DNA of 10,098 nt, taken from NCBI RefSeq assembly GCF_002455975.1, contig NZ_DKLM01000028.1:3742-13839 (forward strand), written 5' to 3'. Positions 1-8,200 of the stretch are shown piece after piece. The notes beneath the pieces are model-generated. The model was not told the origin of the DNA and searched no databases. It was given only the letters and a program-made list of their open reading frames with translations. Within the stretch, counting starts at the first letter, position 1. The number at the start of each line of letters is the position of its first letter. A program made the translations under genes and the position numbers. This stretch comes from Clostridium sp. UBA6640 (lineage in GTDB: Bacteria > Bacillota > Clostridia > Clostridiales > Clostridiaceae).

Positions 1-673
1 TTTTTTTTTTTTTTATTATAAATTTAGAGGTTAGGTAGTCTATATCCTGTTGTCTATCAAGTTCGAAAAGTTTTATCTTTCTAACGCTTTCTATTTTTTT
101 AACGCCTGCTGCTCTTATAAAATATATTTCTGTTTCATCGTTATAATATTCAAGTAGCGATAATTTTGTTTCTGAAGCTATAAGTTGATTATACACTTGA
201 GTTATTATAAGTCCTGCTCTTTTATCCAATATTTGATTTTTAATATCAAATGCATCTATTATTTTCATTCCATCAATTGGATCTAATTTTAAAGCTTCCA
301 TAACAGCATCTATAAAACTTACTGCTGGAACTATTTCATACGGAATATTCTTCTCATCACAATATTTTATAAGTATCGTAACTGATTTTTCCGCTACTAG
401 CGGGTGTCCTGGCACTGCATAAACTATATTATTACACTTACTATGTTCTTTTATTATATCCATGGCTATAGAATTATAAACATCATCAAAGCTATCGAAT
501 TTTTCATACATGCAATCATAGCTTTCAAATGTCACTCCTAAAGACTTTAGATACTCAACATTTGGATGTTTTTCTGTTCTAAATAAAACCTTACAATCAC
601 TTTTTAAAAGTTCTAGTGTCCCAATTGTGAGCGCTTCCTTAGCCCCTGGTCCTAAGCCTACTATTTTAATCAT
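1..673 (-). CDS. mazG: MazG/YabN family protein, N-terminal tetrapyrrole-methylase-like domain (3' partial)
   Basis: The frame opens with ATG at 673 and stays open for 224 codons to the window edge, so the C-terminus is missing. The start has an AGGGAG ribosome site ten bases upstream. Residues 6-10 read GLGPG and residues 86-91 AVPGHP, typical of the SAM-dependent tetrapyrrole (corrin/porphyrin) methylase fold that forms the N-terminal half of YabN-type MazG proteins. The visible part ends in the stretch DRQQDIDYLTSKF, which in these proteins precedes the linker to the MazG nucleotide pyrophosphohydrolase domain. That second domain hydrolyses NTPs to NMP and pyrophosphate and would lie beyond position 1, so it is inferred, not seen. 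The role of the methylase half is not well established. The gene lies 38 bases after spoVB with no terminator between, so co-transcription is likely. Oddly, the last visible codons are a pure run of at least 14 A (four Lys). Confidence 0.88.
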   Translation of the reverse strand, partial: MIKIVGLGPGAKEALTIGTLELLKSDCKVLFRTEKHPNVEYLKSLGVTFESYDCMYEKFDSFDDVYNSIAMDIIKEHSKCNNIVYAVPGHPLVAEKSVTILIKYCDEKNIPYEIVPAVSFIDAVMEALKLDPIDGMKIIDAFDIKNQILDKRAGLIITQVYNQLIASETKLSLLEYYNDETEIYFIRAAGVKKIESVRKIKLFELDRQQDIDYLTSKFIIKKKK

Positions 674-711
674 TCGCTTCACACTCCCTGCTCTTCTCAT
701 TTTTCTATAAA

Positions 712-2247
712 TTAGTTTTTTGCAATCCTTCCTTTGATATCTTCTACAGTAAATATCTTAAGTACTATAACCAATATTGTATATATTAATGCTCCTACAA
801 ATATAGCTAATAAGCAAGATATTCCATTACTTATTGTATAATTATAGACATTATTATACGTAAACACAACCGCAATTATCATAATTAATGATGCCATTGC
901 TGGCTTTAATAAAATTTCATATAAACTGAGATTAACGGAAAATATTTTCTTAATTTGGAACATATTCAAGATTACCGTAACTATATAGCCACATAATGTC
1001 CCTATAACTGCACCATATATATTTATAACAGCTATAGGAATCAACAAGTAACTTATTATTACTTTTACTATACAGCCTATAGCAAGGTTATAAACAGGCC
1101 TTAAATAATCTCCTACGCTTTGTAATAGCGCTGTAGTAGTCTGTGTTATTACTATAAAAGGTACTGTGGTAGCTACTAGTCTTAATATATTATAACCACC
1201 TACATCCTTCATAAATACTAAGTGCATTATTGGAGCTGCTAAAGAATATAATCCCGCTGTACAAGGCAATGCAATGACAAAGGATAATTTAAAGGCCATT
1301 TCTATTCTTCTATTTAGCTCAAAGGTTCTATTTGTACTATAAGCTTCAGAAATGATAGGTACTAAAGATGCACATAATGCCACTGAAAGTGCTAACGGTA
1401 CATTTGAAAGAGTTACTGCTTTTCCTGTTAATTGACCATATAATACAGCACTTTCTGATACAGAAAAGCCTGCTTTTAGCATTCTTTCAGGAACTATTAT
1501 AGAATCTATTAATGACATTATTGTACCTACTGCTGCGCCTAATGATATAGGTAATGCTGCTTTTCCTATTTCTGAAATCATACTCTTCCTCTCTATGCCT
1601 TTAGTTTTATACATGAATTTGCTCTTTCTATAGTAGATTATGATTAAATATATACTACCTAATATGCCGCCTACAACTGTACCTAGAGCCGCTCCCCCTG
1701 CTGCAAATTCTATACCTTTAGGTAGTAATAAATATGCAAATAATACACCTGCACCAACTCTACCTATTTGCTCAACTATCTGAGATATTCCTGTATATGT
1801 CATATTTTGAAGTCCTTGAAAAAAGCCTCTAAAAGTACACATAATGCATACAAATATAGGAGCAACAGAAATTATTATAAAAGACAGATGCGAGTTTTCA
1901 TGCCATTTTAATCCTTGAATTATGGATTTTGAAAAGAAAATCATAAGAAAAGAAGCTAAAATTCCTATAGGTAGCATTACTAAAAGAGTATCCTTTAGCA
2001 CTTTTCTAATGCCATAAAAATCGTTTTTTGCATTTAATTCTGAAATTATTTTAGACATTGCAATAGGTACTCCTGATGCTAGTGCAACAAATGTCATATA
2101 TAAAGGATATGACATTTGATAATACCCCATACCTTCATCACCTATAAGTGTCTGAATTGGTATTCTAAAAAACAAACCTAAAAATCTAGTAAAAATGCCA
2201 GCAATACCCAAAATCACCGTACCTTTTATTAATGAATGTTTTTTCAT
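712..2247 (-). CDS. spoVB: Stage V sporulation protein B, MOP-superfamily lipid flippase
   Basis: A 511-residue polytopic membrane protein of the MOP/MATE-like superfamily that includes SpoVB, YabM and MurJ-type lipid II flippases. The N-terminus (residues 8-36, with the run GIFTRFLGLFFRIPIQTLIG) is the characteristic first helix and loop of these proteins. I count about 14 hydrophobic segments, near 8-30, 50-70, 88-108, 122-144, 160-176, 182-204, 230-252, 280-300, 320-346, 355-378, 386-405, 411-430, 446-464 and 475-497. Family members move lipid-linked sugar precursors across the membrane; SpoVB is needed for spore cortex peptidoglycan. The position between spoVT and mazG matches B. subtilis yabM, a paralog of spoVB, so the symbol follows clostridial usage and the exact substrate is not shown. 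The ATG at 2247 has a strong AGGGGGA site about five bases upstream. It probably heads a unit with mazG. I found no convincing sigma-E or sigma-G promoter before it. Confidence 0.9.
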   Translation of the reverse strand: MKKHSLIKGTVILGIAGIFTRFLGLFFRIPIQTLIGDEGMGYYQMSYPLYMTFVALASGVPIAMSKIISELNAKNDFYGIRKVLKDTLLVMLPIGILASFLMIFFSKSIIQGLKWHENSHLSFIIISVAPIFVCIMCTFRGFFQGLQNMTYTGISQIVEQIGRVGAGVLFAYLLLPKGIEFAAGGAALGTVVGGILGSIYLIIIYYRKSKFMYKTKGIERKSMISEIGKAALPISLGAAVGTIMSLIDSIIVPERMLKAGFSVSESAVLYGQLTGKAVTLSNVPLALSVALCASLVPIISEAYSTNRTFELNRRIEMAFKLSFVIALPCTAGLYSLAAPIMHLVFMKDVGGYNILRLVATTVPFIVITQTTTALLQSVGDYLRPVYNLAIGCIVKVIISYLLIPIAVINIYGAVIGTLCGYIVTVILNMFQIKKIFSVNLSLYEILLKPAMASLIMIIAVVFTYNNVYNYTISNGISCLLAIFVGALIYTILVIVLKIFTVEDIKGRIAKN

Positions 2248-2505
2248 ATAATCCCCCTAAAAAACCTTTTTATTTTAATACTTATTGTGGTTTTTCTAGC
2301 ATTATTACTTGTACAGAATTATTTTTTATTAATTTTTAGATTATATATTTTTGATTATTAAAAATTTTTATTATAATCACACTAATAACTTTTTAATAGA
2401 GGTTTCATGAAATATATATACTAGTTCTAAAATTAACAAATATATGAGAATAATTAATGCTTATTGATATTGTCACTAAAACTACCAAATTCACAATTTT
2501 GGATA

Positions 2506-2526
2506 TTCCTCAGTGGTAACTAAGAA
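2506..2526. repeat. Degenerate hairpin repeat, copy 1
   Basis: The sequence TTCCTCAGTGGTAACTAAGAA forms an imperfect hairpin around a GGTA loop. A second copy lies at 9749-9768; read on the minus strand it is TTCTCAGTGGCAACGGAGAA, identical at 17 of 20 aligned bases with one extra base here. Both copies are in spacers and look like worn members of a dispersed intergenic repeat family. Confidence 0.5.
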
Positions 2527-2546
2527 ATTTAAAGTAATTTCAAAGT

Positions 2547-2573
2547 AAAAAATCTAGCAATTGTATTGCTAGA
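2547..2573 (-). terminator. Orphan Rho-independent terminator-like hairpin
   Basis: A perfect 8-bp stem, TCTAGCAA (2553-2560) with TTGCTAGA (2566-2573), encloses a five-base loop and is followed on the minus strand by six T. It lies 228 bases beyond the stronger spoVT terminator, and no gene lies between the two. It may be a backup terminator, the 3' end of an unannotated small RNA, or part of the local repeat. Confidence 0.5.
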
Positions 2574-2587
2574 AAAAATTAGTTAAA

Positions 2588-2614
2588 GAAATTAGTTCAA
2601 TCAAAACTAATTTC
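2588..2614 (-). repeat. Perfect 10-bp inverted repeat just upstream of the orphan hairpin
   Basis: GAAATTAGTT (2588-2597) pairs exactly with AACTAATTTC (2605-2614) across a seven-base loop. On the minus strand the 3' arm motif AACTAATTT occurs a second time at 2576-2584, so two alternative pairings with the same 5' arm are possible. With the hairpin at 2553-2573 it makes a tandem of structures ending in a T run. Function is unknown. Confidence 0.55.
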
Positions 2615-2620
2615 AACCAT

Positions 2621-2638
2621 AATTGTCAATTGTCCATT
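2621..2638. repeat. 18-base dispersed repeat, copy 1
   Basis: AATTGTCAATTGTCCATT is repeated exactly, in inverse orientation, at 9416-9433 in the spacer upstream of pth. The core contains the palindrome CAATTG. An exact 18-base match between two spacers about 6.8 kb apart suggests a dispersed intergenic repeat, although the low-complexity AT content lowers its weight. Confidence 0.6.
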
Positions 2639-2800
2639 AATTAAAGTAGTTTATCCATATTTAAATCTATACTAAACTGTCTTTAATTTAGTAATCTCTG
2701 AAGTTTATACACAGCAAAAATATTTATTAAAATTCCGTAAATGTGATTAAAAAGATTATATTTGTTAATAGTATAGATGGTAGTAGAATAATGGAAATCA

Positions 2801-2836
2801 AAAAATAAAAAATAATGGCAGAATCCTGCCATTATT
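2801..2836 (-). terminator. Rho-independent terminator of spoVT
   Basis: A perfect 11-bp stem, AATAATGGCAG (2811-2821) with CTGCCATTATT (2826-2836), has a four-base loop. On the minus strand it is followed by a T-rich tail (TTTTATTTTTTG). The upstream arm contains the spoVT stop codon (2832-2834), so the hairpin starts inside the last codons of the gene. Confidence 0.88.
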
Positions 2837-3383
2837 GCTCCATTTGTTTTCCTAAGAAAGCAGATGCTGTTTCAGCTAGTTTTAGTTCTAAATCCCCAAA
2901 ATTTACATTTTCCTCTTTAGAAAGTATTATAACAGCTCCAATAGCATCTCCTTCTGCTACTATAGGGCTAATAACTTGAGAGCTATAAACAGTCTCATCT
3001 TCATCTTCATATAATGGTATAGCCTTGTCTGCCCCTGTTCCATATATAACAGCTCTACGGCCCTCCATTATTCTTTCAAGTTGCATGCTAACCTTTTTAT
3101 CCATATATTCCTTTTTAGGTCCACCACTAACAGATATAATACTATCTTTATCAGCCACAACTACAATATGTCCAATTGTCTGTTGAAGTGCCTCTGCATA
3201 TTCTTTAGAGAATTCACTTAACTCTTCAATTGGAGAGTATTTTTTAAGTATTACTCCACCTTCTCTATCAGTAAATATCTCTAGCGGATCTCCTTCTCTA
3301 ATTCTAAGAGTTCTTCTAATTTCTTTTGGAATTACTACACGACCTAAATCATCTATACGTCTTACTATACCGGTTGCCTTCAT
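2832..3383 (-). CDS. spoVT: Stage V sporulation protein T, AbrB/GAF transcriptional regulator
   Basis: A 183-residue protein matching SpoVT in length and layout. Residues 1-50 form an AbrB-type swapped-hairpin DNA-binding domain, with the hallmark runs GIVRRIDDLGRVVIPKEIRR and LRIREGDPLEIF. Residues from about 56 to 178 fit the C-terminal GAF-like domain (IGHIVVVADKDSIISVSGGP, then SSQVISPIVAEGDAIGAVII). In B. subtilis SpoVT is made in the forespore under sigma-G and tunes sigma-G-dependent genes up or down, affecting spore coat, cortex and germination. The ATG at 3383 has a full GAGGAGG site eight bases upstream. A sigma-G-like promoter lies about 45 bases before the start, and the gene is closed by its own terminator, so it is probably monocistronic. 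The distinctive N-terminus makes confusion with AbrB itself, which lacks the GAF half, unlikely. Confidence 0.96.
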   Translation of the reverse strand: MKATGIVRRIDDLGRVVIPKEIRRTLRIREGDPLEIFTDREGGVILKKYSPIEELSEFSKEYAEALQQTIGHIVVVADKDSIISVSGGPKKEYMDKKVSMQLERIMEGRRAVIYGTGADKAIPLYEDEDETVYSSQVISPIVAEGDAIGAVIILSKEENVNFGDLELKLAETASAFLGKQMEQ

Positions 3384-3427
3384 AACTAATTCCTCCTCAA
3401 ATAACTTTAATTATGTACTTGTGCTAT

Positions 3428-3457
3428 TATTATCCTTCTAAATTTGAAATTTTATAC
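3428..3457 (-). promoter_or_regulatory. Candidate sigma-G promoter of spoVT
   Basis: On the minus strand, GTATA (3457-3453) is followed after exactly 18 bases by GATAATA (3434-3428). The Bacillus sigma-G consensus is about GHATR, 17-18 bases, CATWMTA; this site fits all five -35 positions and six of seven -10 positions (G in place of the leading C). It would give a leader of roughly 35-40 bases before the spoVT start. spoVT is a known sigma-G gene in B. subtilis, which supports the call; AT-rich DNA gives chance matches, which weakens it. Confidence 0.5.
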
Positions 3458-3737
3458 ACATTTGCATAAAGATTAATTTATAACAAAAATTCAGTAAAGA
3501 TACCTTTTTAAAAATTACAGTTTATAATATATAATTTTTAGTGACTCTTAAAATAATCAACAAACTTTTAACTACTTTTGTACATAAATCATAGATTCCC
3601 CAATTATATTAAAATGAAGATTCCATAATTTTGATAGTAATCATAAATTTAAAAACTTATAACTTTTTATAATCGATGCATAATTATAGACTATTTGTTA
3701 TTAAAAATTTATATTTTGTTTTCAAAAATTTTAATTT

Positions 3738-3770
3738 TTATTAATATTTTATTAATATCTTATTAATTTT
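3738..3770. repeat. Three tandem 11-base AT repeats
   Basis: The units TTATTAATATT, TTATTAATATC and TTATTAATTTT follow each other without gaps. The phase is close to one helical turn, which could favour DNA bending. It may equally be plain low-complexity sequence. Confidence 0.4.
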
Positions 3771-3848
3771 AGGTTGTAAATTATAAATGATTTACCATAC
3801 TTTATCCTGTTCTTTGAATTTGTTCTTTTACCTATTTTTAAAATACCT

Positions 3849-3892
3849 AACATAAAAGGAGCTATGATTTAATTCATAGCTCCTTTTATGTT
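3849..3892 (-). terminator. Rho-independent terminator of prsA
   Basis: A perfect 19-bp inverted repeat (3849-3867 with 3874-3892) has a six-base loop. The core GGAGCTATGA/TCATAGCTCC is flanked by AAAA and TTTT, so the structure can act in both directions. It begins 34 bases after the prsA stop and isolates prsA from spoVT. It is the longest perfect hairpin in the window. Confidence 0.9.
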
Positions 3893-3925
3893 TAAGATTT
3901 GTTATTTTCTTTCACATATCTTAAA

Positions 3926-4927
3926 TTATTTTAAATTATCTTCATAAATTTTAATTTTAGCTTCTTCTATCCATTTCTCCATCGTTTCGCCCCATTGTTT
4001 ATCTTTCTTCCCATCTAGTAGACTCTTTTTAATATCTTCTTTTACAGTATCAAATTTCTTAACTGGATACTCTTCCTTATCTATACATTCTATTACATGA
4101 TATCCAAATTCAGTTCTAACTGGTGCTTTTGTATAAGCTCCTTTTTGTAGAGCAATTGCAAACTGCATAAAAGTTCTATCATAACCTGTATCATTATAAT
4201 CTATCCAACCTAGCTCTCCACCTTTATCTTTAGTTCCATCTGTTCCTTTTTCCTTTGCAAGCTTTGCAAAATCCTCGCCGGCATCTAATCTTTTAATTAT
4301 ATCCTTAGCATCTTCTTCCTTTTCAACTAAAATGTGAGCTACATTAATTTTATTTGGCTTTTCAGTATAATAAGTCATATTAGAGTCATAATGAGTTTTT
4401 GCCTCTTCATCAGTTACCTTAATATCTTTAACTACTTCTTCTGAAATTTTATTATATATAAGTTGAGTTTTTATATTTGACTTTATACTTTCTTCAGTTT
4501 CACCAGATTGCTCTAATGCTTCTTTTAATTTTTCTTCACTTTCAAAAGTATCTGTTATTGTCTTGTATTCTTGATCTATATATTTTTTAACCTCATCATC
4601 ATTAGGCATCACTTTAAGCTCTACAGCTTTTTCTTCTAGAATTCCTTTTTCAATCATTCTATTTAACATATTAATTCTCTGTTCTTTTAACATGTTCTTG
4701 CCTTCTTCAGTCTTATCAAAATTTTCACCTTGTATATTTTTAATATAAGTTATAAGTGGTTCCATTTTTTCATCAAGTTCAGCCCTTGTTATTTTCTTAT
4801 TGCTATATTTCGCAACCTTTGATTTTGCGATACCTTCTGGAGTTTTTTCAACTAAACTACATCCAACTAAAGAAGTTGCCATTACAGCCACTAGGGATGC
4901 TACTATTATTTTTTTTATGTTTTTCAC
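3926..4927 (-). CDS. prsA: PrsA-type foldase lipoprotein (parvulin peptidyl-prolyl isomerase)
   Basis: A 333-residue exported lipoprotein. Residues 1-23 are a lipoprotein signal peptide: lysines at 2-6, a hydrophobic core, then the lipobox LVGC with lipidated Cys23. Residues 35-175 form the charged, helical SurA/PrsA-like chaperone region. A parvulin (PpiC) domain follows at about 193-282, with VAHILV at 196-201, GGELGW at 236-241 and FGYHVI at 274-279, and then a charged C-terminal tail. PrsA proteins sit on the outer face of the membrane and help secreted proteins fold, using cis-trans proline isomerisation. The start is GTG at 4927 with a GGGGGA site six bases upstream; the lysine-rich N-terminus right after it supports this start. 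The gene stands alone: 280 bases separate it from mfd upstream and a strong terminator follows. B. subtilis keeps prsA elsewhere, so its place between mfd and spoVT is a clostridial arrangement. Confidence 0.94.
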   Translation of the reverse strand: MKNIKKIIVASLVAVMATSLVGCSLVEKTPEGIAKSKVAKYSNKKITRAELDEKMEPLITYIKNIQGENFDKTEEGKNMLKEQRINMLNRMIEKGILEEKAVELKVMPNDDEVKKYIDQEYKTITDTFESEEKLKEALEQSGETEESIKSNIKTQLIYNKISEEVVKDIKVTDEEAKTHYDSNMTYYTEKPNKINVAHILVEKEEDAKDIIKRLDAGEDFAKLAKEKGTDGTKDKGGELGWIDYNDTGYDRTFMQFAIALQKGAYTKAPVRTEFGYHVIECIDKEEYPVKKFDTVKEDIKKSLLDGKKDKQWGETMEKWIEEAKIKIYEDNLK

Positions 4928-5174
4928 TTTAAATCCCCCGTTCTATTTTTTTAAATAGCCATATTCTAAACTATATAAAAGTTTAAATAACTACAACTTA
5001 TATTCTAGCTTATAGATAGTTATTCCTACTTCTAAACATTAATCATTTAATTTTACGAATTTATAAACCTAAATAAATACAAAAGTAATAGTATCTTAAA
5101 ATATAGCTTTATAATACATTCCTATTTTAATAGGATAATATTTCATCTTTGTGACATTTAAAAATAATTTTATC

Positions 5175-5201
5175 ATAAACTTCTAATGATTAAAAGTTTA
5201 T
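5175..5201 (-). terminator. Possible weak terminator of mfd
   Basis: ATAAACTT (5175-5182) pairs with AAGTTTAT (5194-5201) just after the mfd stop codon. On the minus strand a T-rich stretch (ATTATTTTTAAA) follows within about ten bases. The stem is almost all A-T and the T run is offset, so termination would be weak. The rest of the 280-base mfd-prsA spacer shows only a tiny hairpin at 5121-5134 and another (CTATTT/AAATAG, 4943-4958) just before the prsA ribosome site; I could not assign a prsA promoter. Confidence 0.35.
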
Positions 5202-5207
5202 AGCAAA

Positions 5208-8200
5208 TTATTTATTATTAGTTTTGCCATTAAGTTCTTTCATATACTTAATTAAATCGATTAGATTACTAAGAAGTTCTTCCTTCTTAGCTTCCTTTAT
5301 CTTATAAGCAACAACCGGTACTTCTCCCATTTTAAAAGTTATTTTGCGTATATAATTGTCTAATAGTCCAGTAATTAAATTTTGACTAATATTTTGTCTA
5401 TTTTCAAAAGTAATTAGTATTTCATTTTTGACTTCTTTAATCTCAATAATACCTATTTCCTTTGCCATACTTCTTAAATAAGCAATATTCATTAAATTAT
5501 AAACAGTAGGTGGTATATCTGAGAATCTATCTTCTATCTCATCTTGTAACTCCATCATATATTCATAAGAGTCGATAGATGCAATCTTTTTGTAAACTTC
5601 AATTTTTTGGGTTTCATCCTTCACATAGCTACTTGGAATATATGCATCAATTTTGATTTCAGCAGTAGTTTCTATAGGCTCTTTTTCAATGTCACCTTTA
5701 ATAAGCTTTATCATATCCTCAAGCATTCTACAATATAAGTCATATCCTACAGTAGCCATATGTCCATGTTGTGCGGAACCCATAATATTTCCTGCACCTC
5801 TTATTTCTAAATCTCTCATAGCAATTTTAAAGCCTGAACCTAATTCAGTAAAATCTTTAATGGCTTTAAGACGTTTTTCTGCTACCTCTGTTAAAATTTT
5901 ATCCTTCATATAAGTAAAATAGGCATATGCTATCCTATTAGTCCTACCTACTCTACCTCTTAATTGATACAACTGAGATAATCCCATTTTATCTGCATCA
6001 TAAATTATCATGGTATTAGTATTCTGAATATCTATACCTGTTTCTATAATAGTTGTACATACTAAAATATCATATTTATAATCTATAAAATCTAGTATTA
6101 TTTTTTCAAGCTCTCTTTCAGTCATTTGACCATGAGCTACTGCTATTCTAGCTTCAGGTATAAGTTTTCCTAGATAGCTTGCCATTTCTTTTATAGTTTC
6201 AACCCTGTTATACACAAAAAATACTTGACCATCCCTATTTAATTCTCTCATTATACCGTCTCTAATAAGCTGATCATTAAATTCAACTACATAGGTCTGA
6301 ACTGGATATCTTTCCTCTGGAGGAGTTTCAATTACACTTATATCTCTTACCCCTGTCAAAGACATATGCAATGTTCTTGGAATAGGAGTTGCAGTTAAAG
6401 TTAAAACATCTATATTCTTTTTTATAGACTTAACCTTTTCTTTATGAGTAACTCCAAATCTTTGTTCCTCATCTACTATTAATAATCCTAAATCCTTAAT
6501 TGAAACATCCTTTTGTAATATCCTATGGGTACCTATAAGTACATCCACATTTCCTTCTTTAACAGATTTTAATATTGTCTTAGTTTGTGAAGCTGTTCTA
6601 AATCTGCTTACCATCTCTACTTTTAAAGGGAAATCTGAATATCTTTTTAGCATATTCTTGTAATGCTGCTCTGCAAGTATAGTTGTAGGAACTAAAAATG
6701 CAACCTGCTTTCCATCCATTACGCATTTAAAAGCAGCCCTTAAGGCCACTTCTGTTTTTCCATAACCAACATCTCCACATAGAAGTCTATCCATAGGCTT
6801 ATGACTTTCCATGTCCTTTTTAATTTCCTCTATAGCTGTTAATTGATCTGGTGTTTCATCATAAGGGAACTCATCTTCAAATTGTTTTTGCCATACTGTA
6901 TCAGCACCATACTTATGACCTTTAATTTGAGATCTAGCAGCATAAAGCTTAACTAAATCTTCTGCAATGTCTTCTATAGATTTTTTAACTTTATTTTTAG
7001 CTTTAATCCATTCACTTCCACCTAGTTTATTTACCTTAGGTGATTTTCCCTCACTACCTATATATTTTTGCACCAAATCTAACTGTTCTACAGGAACATA
7101 TAAAGTATCTCCATTATTATAAGTAAGTTCTAGAAAGTCCTTTTTATGACCTTGTATTTCAAGCTGATTTATTCCTTTATATACACCTACTCCATGGTTT
7201 GCATGTACTACATAATCTCCTAATTTAAGCTCAGTAAAGCTTTTAATCTTTCCAGCACCTTTTTTATTTCCTTTTCTTCCTGTTTTTCTCTTAGATTGTC
7301 CAAATACTTCCTTATCAGAAATTACACATACTTTAAGCTCTGGATATTCAAATCCTTTCAACGCATTACCAAAAGTTACAATAACTTGACCAAGTTCTAT
7401 GTTATCAATAAAGTCTTTATAACTTGCTTCAATACCTCTATCCCTTAGGGTGTCTATTAATCTTTCTCCTCTAGTTCTTGTTCCTGCTAATATTACTGTC
7501 CTATAATTATTATCTTTTTTATCTTTAATGTCATCAATTAAATAATCTAGCTGGCCGTGATAATCGTGTATAGTTATTTGTGAGAAAGAAGAAATAGTTC
7601 TTGGTTTTAATATTTTGGTTGATTTAGCAATAGTATCTATAGTTAGTACTCTTTTGTTCTCTAGTAGTTGCAGCGTTTCTTCCTTTGAGATTAAAAGTTC
7701 TCCTTGTCTTGGAAGTACGTTTCCTCTTCTCAAGAAATTTTCATAGTTTTCTTTAAACTCAAAATAAACACTTTCCAGTTTACCATTACATCTTTGAACA
7801 TCATCTACTATAACAAAGCTATCATTTAGATAATCAAAAAATGTAGAAATATTTTCATAAAAATATGGTATATAACTATCTATAGTTTCAAAACTCCAAG
7901 TTTCTTTAAGAGCTTCAACATTACTATTAACTATAGATGTCAATCTCTCTATAGCTTCTTTTTCTTTCTTTTTATTAAAGTTTAAAAGCGAGTTATTAAA
8001 ATCTTTATTAATGTTATCATAAGCTTTCTTTAAACTTTCGCTAGTCATAATTATTTCTTTTGCTGGAAATATCTCTATAGTATTCACCTTTTCAATACTT
8101 CTTTGAGTATCTGTATTAAAAGTTCTAATAGAATCTATTTCATCGTCAAAAAATTCTATTCTATAAGGAAGGGCATCTATAGGAGGAAAGATATCTAATA

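Larger units (their letters stand above)
2248..2831. other. 584-base gene-free spacer between spoVT and spoVB
   Basis: No reading frame of credible length is present on either strand. The spacer holds, from the spoVT side, the spoVT terminator (2801-2836), an 18-base dispersed repeat (2621-2638), two adjacent inverted repeats (2588-2614 and 2553-2573) and a degenerate hairpin repeat (2506-2526). A TATAAT sits on the minus strand at about 2378-2383, roughly 130 bases before spoVB, but no good -35 box lies at the right distance, so I do not call it the spoVB promoter. Confidence 0.7.
3384..3925. other. 542-base gene-free spacer between prsA and spoVT
   Basis: Very AT-rich, with stops in all frames and no plausible small gene. 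It contains the prsA terminator (3849-3892), a short tandem repeat of an 11-base unit (3738-3770) and, close to spoVT, a sigma-G-like promoter (3428-3457). I see nothing interpretable in the roughly 280 bases from 3458 to 3737. Confidence 0.7.

Noticed and set aside
2370..2390. TATAAT on the minus strand as the spoVB promoter
   Set aside because: The hexamer 17 bases upstream (TATTAA) is a poor -35 box, there is no TGn extension, and a sporulation sigma factor would be expected for spoVB. Isolated TATAAT matches are common in DNA this AT-rich.
2574..2800. Possible small protein between the two spoVT-proximal hairpins
   Set aside because: Only very short frames occur on the minus strand (for example ATG followed by four codons and a stop near 2641-2660), with no ribosome site. 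A peptide gene is not supported.
3384..3925. Riboswitch or structured leader upstream of spoVT
   Set aside because: The only strong structure is the prsA terminator. The remaining sequence is AT-rich without conserved riboswitch motifs that I can recognise.
4928..5207. Promoter for prsA in the mfd-prsA spacer
   Set aside because: Pairs such as TTGTAG followed by TAGTTT or TATAGT have either the wrong spacing or a poor -10 box, so no site stood out enough to list.
5653..5913. An 86-codon open frame on the plus strand
   Set aside because: It lies wholly inside mfd on the opposite strand, where the mfd frame encodes the conserved TRG and C-terminal regions. It has no ribosome site, and its sequence looks like an antisense shadow.
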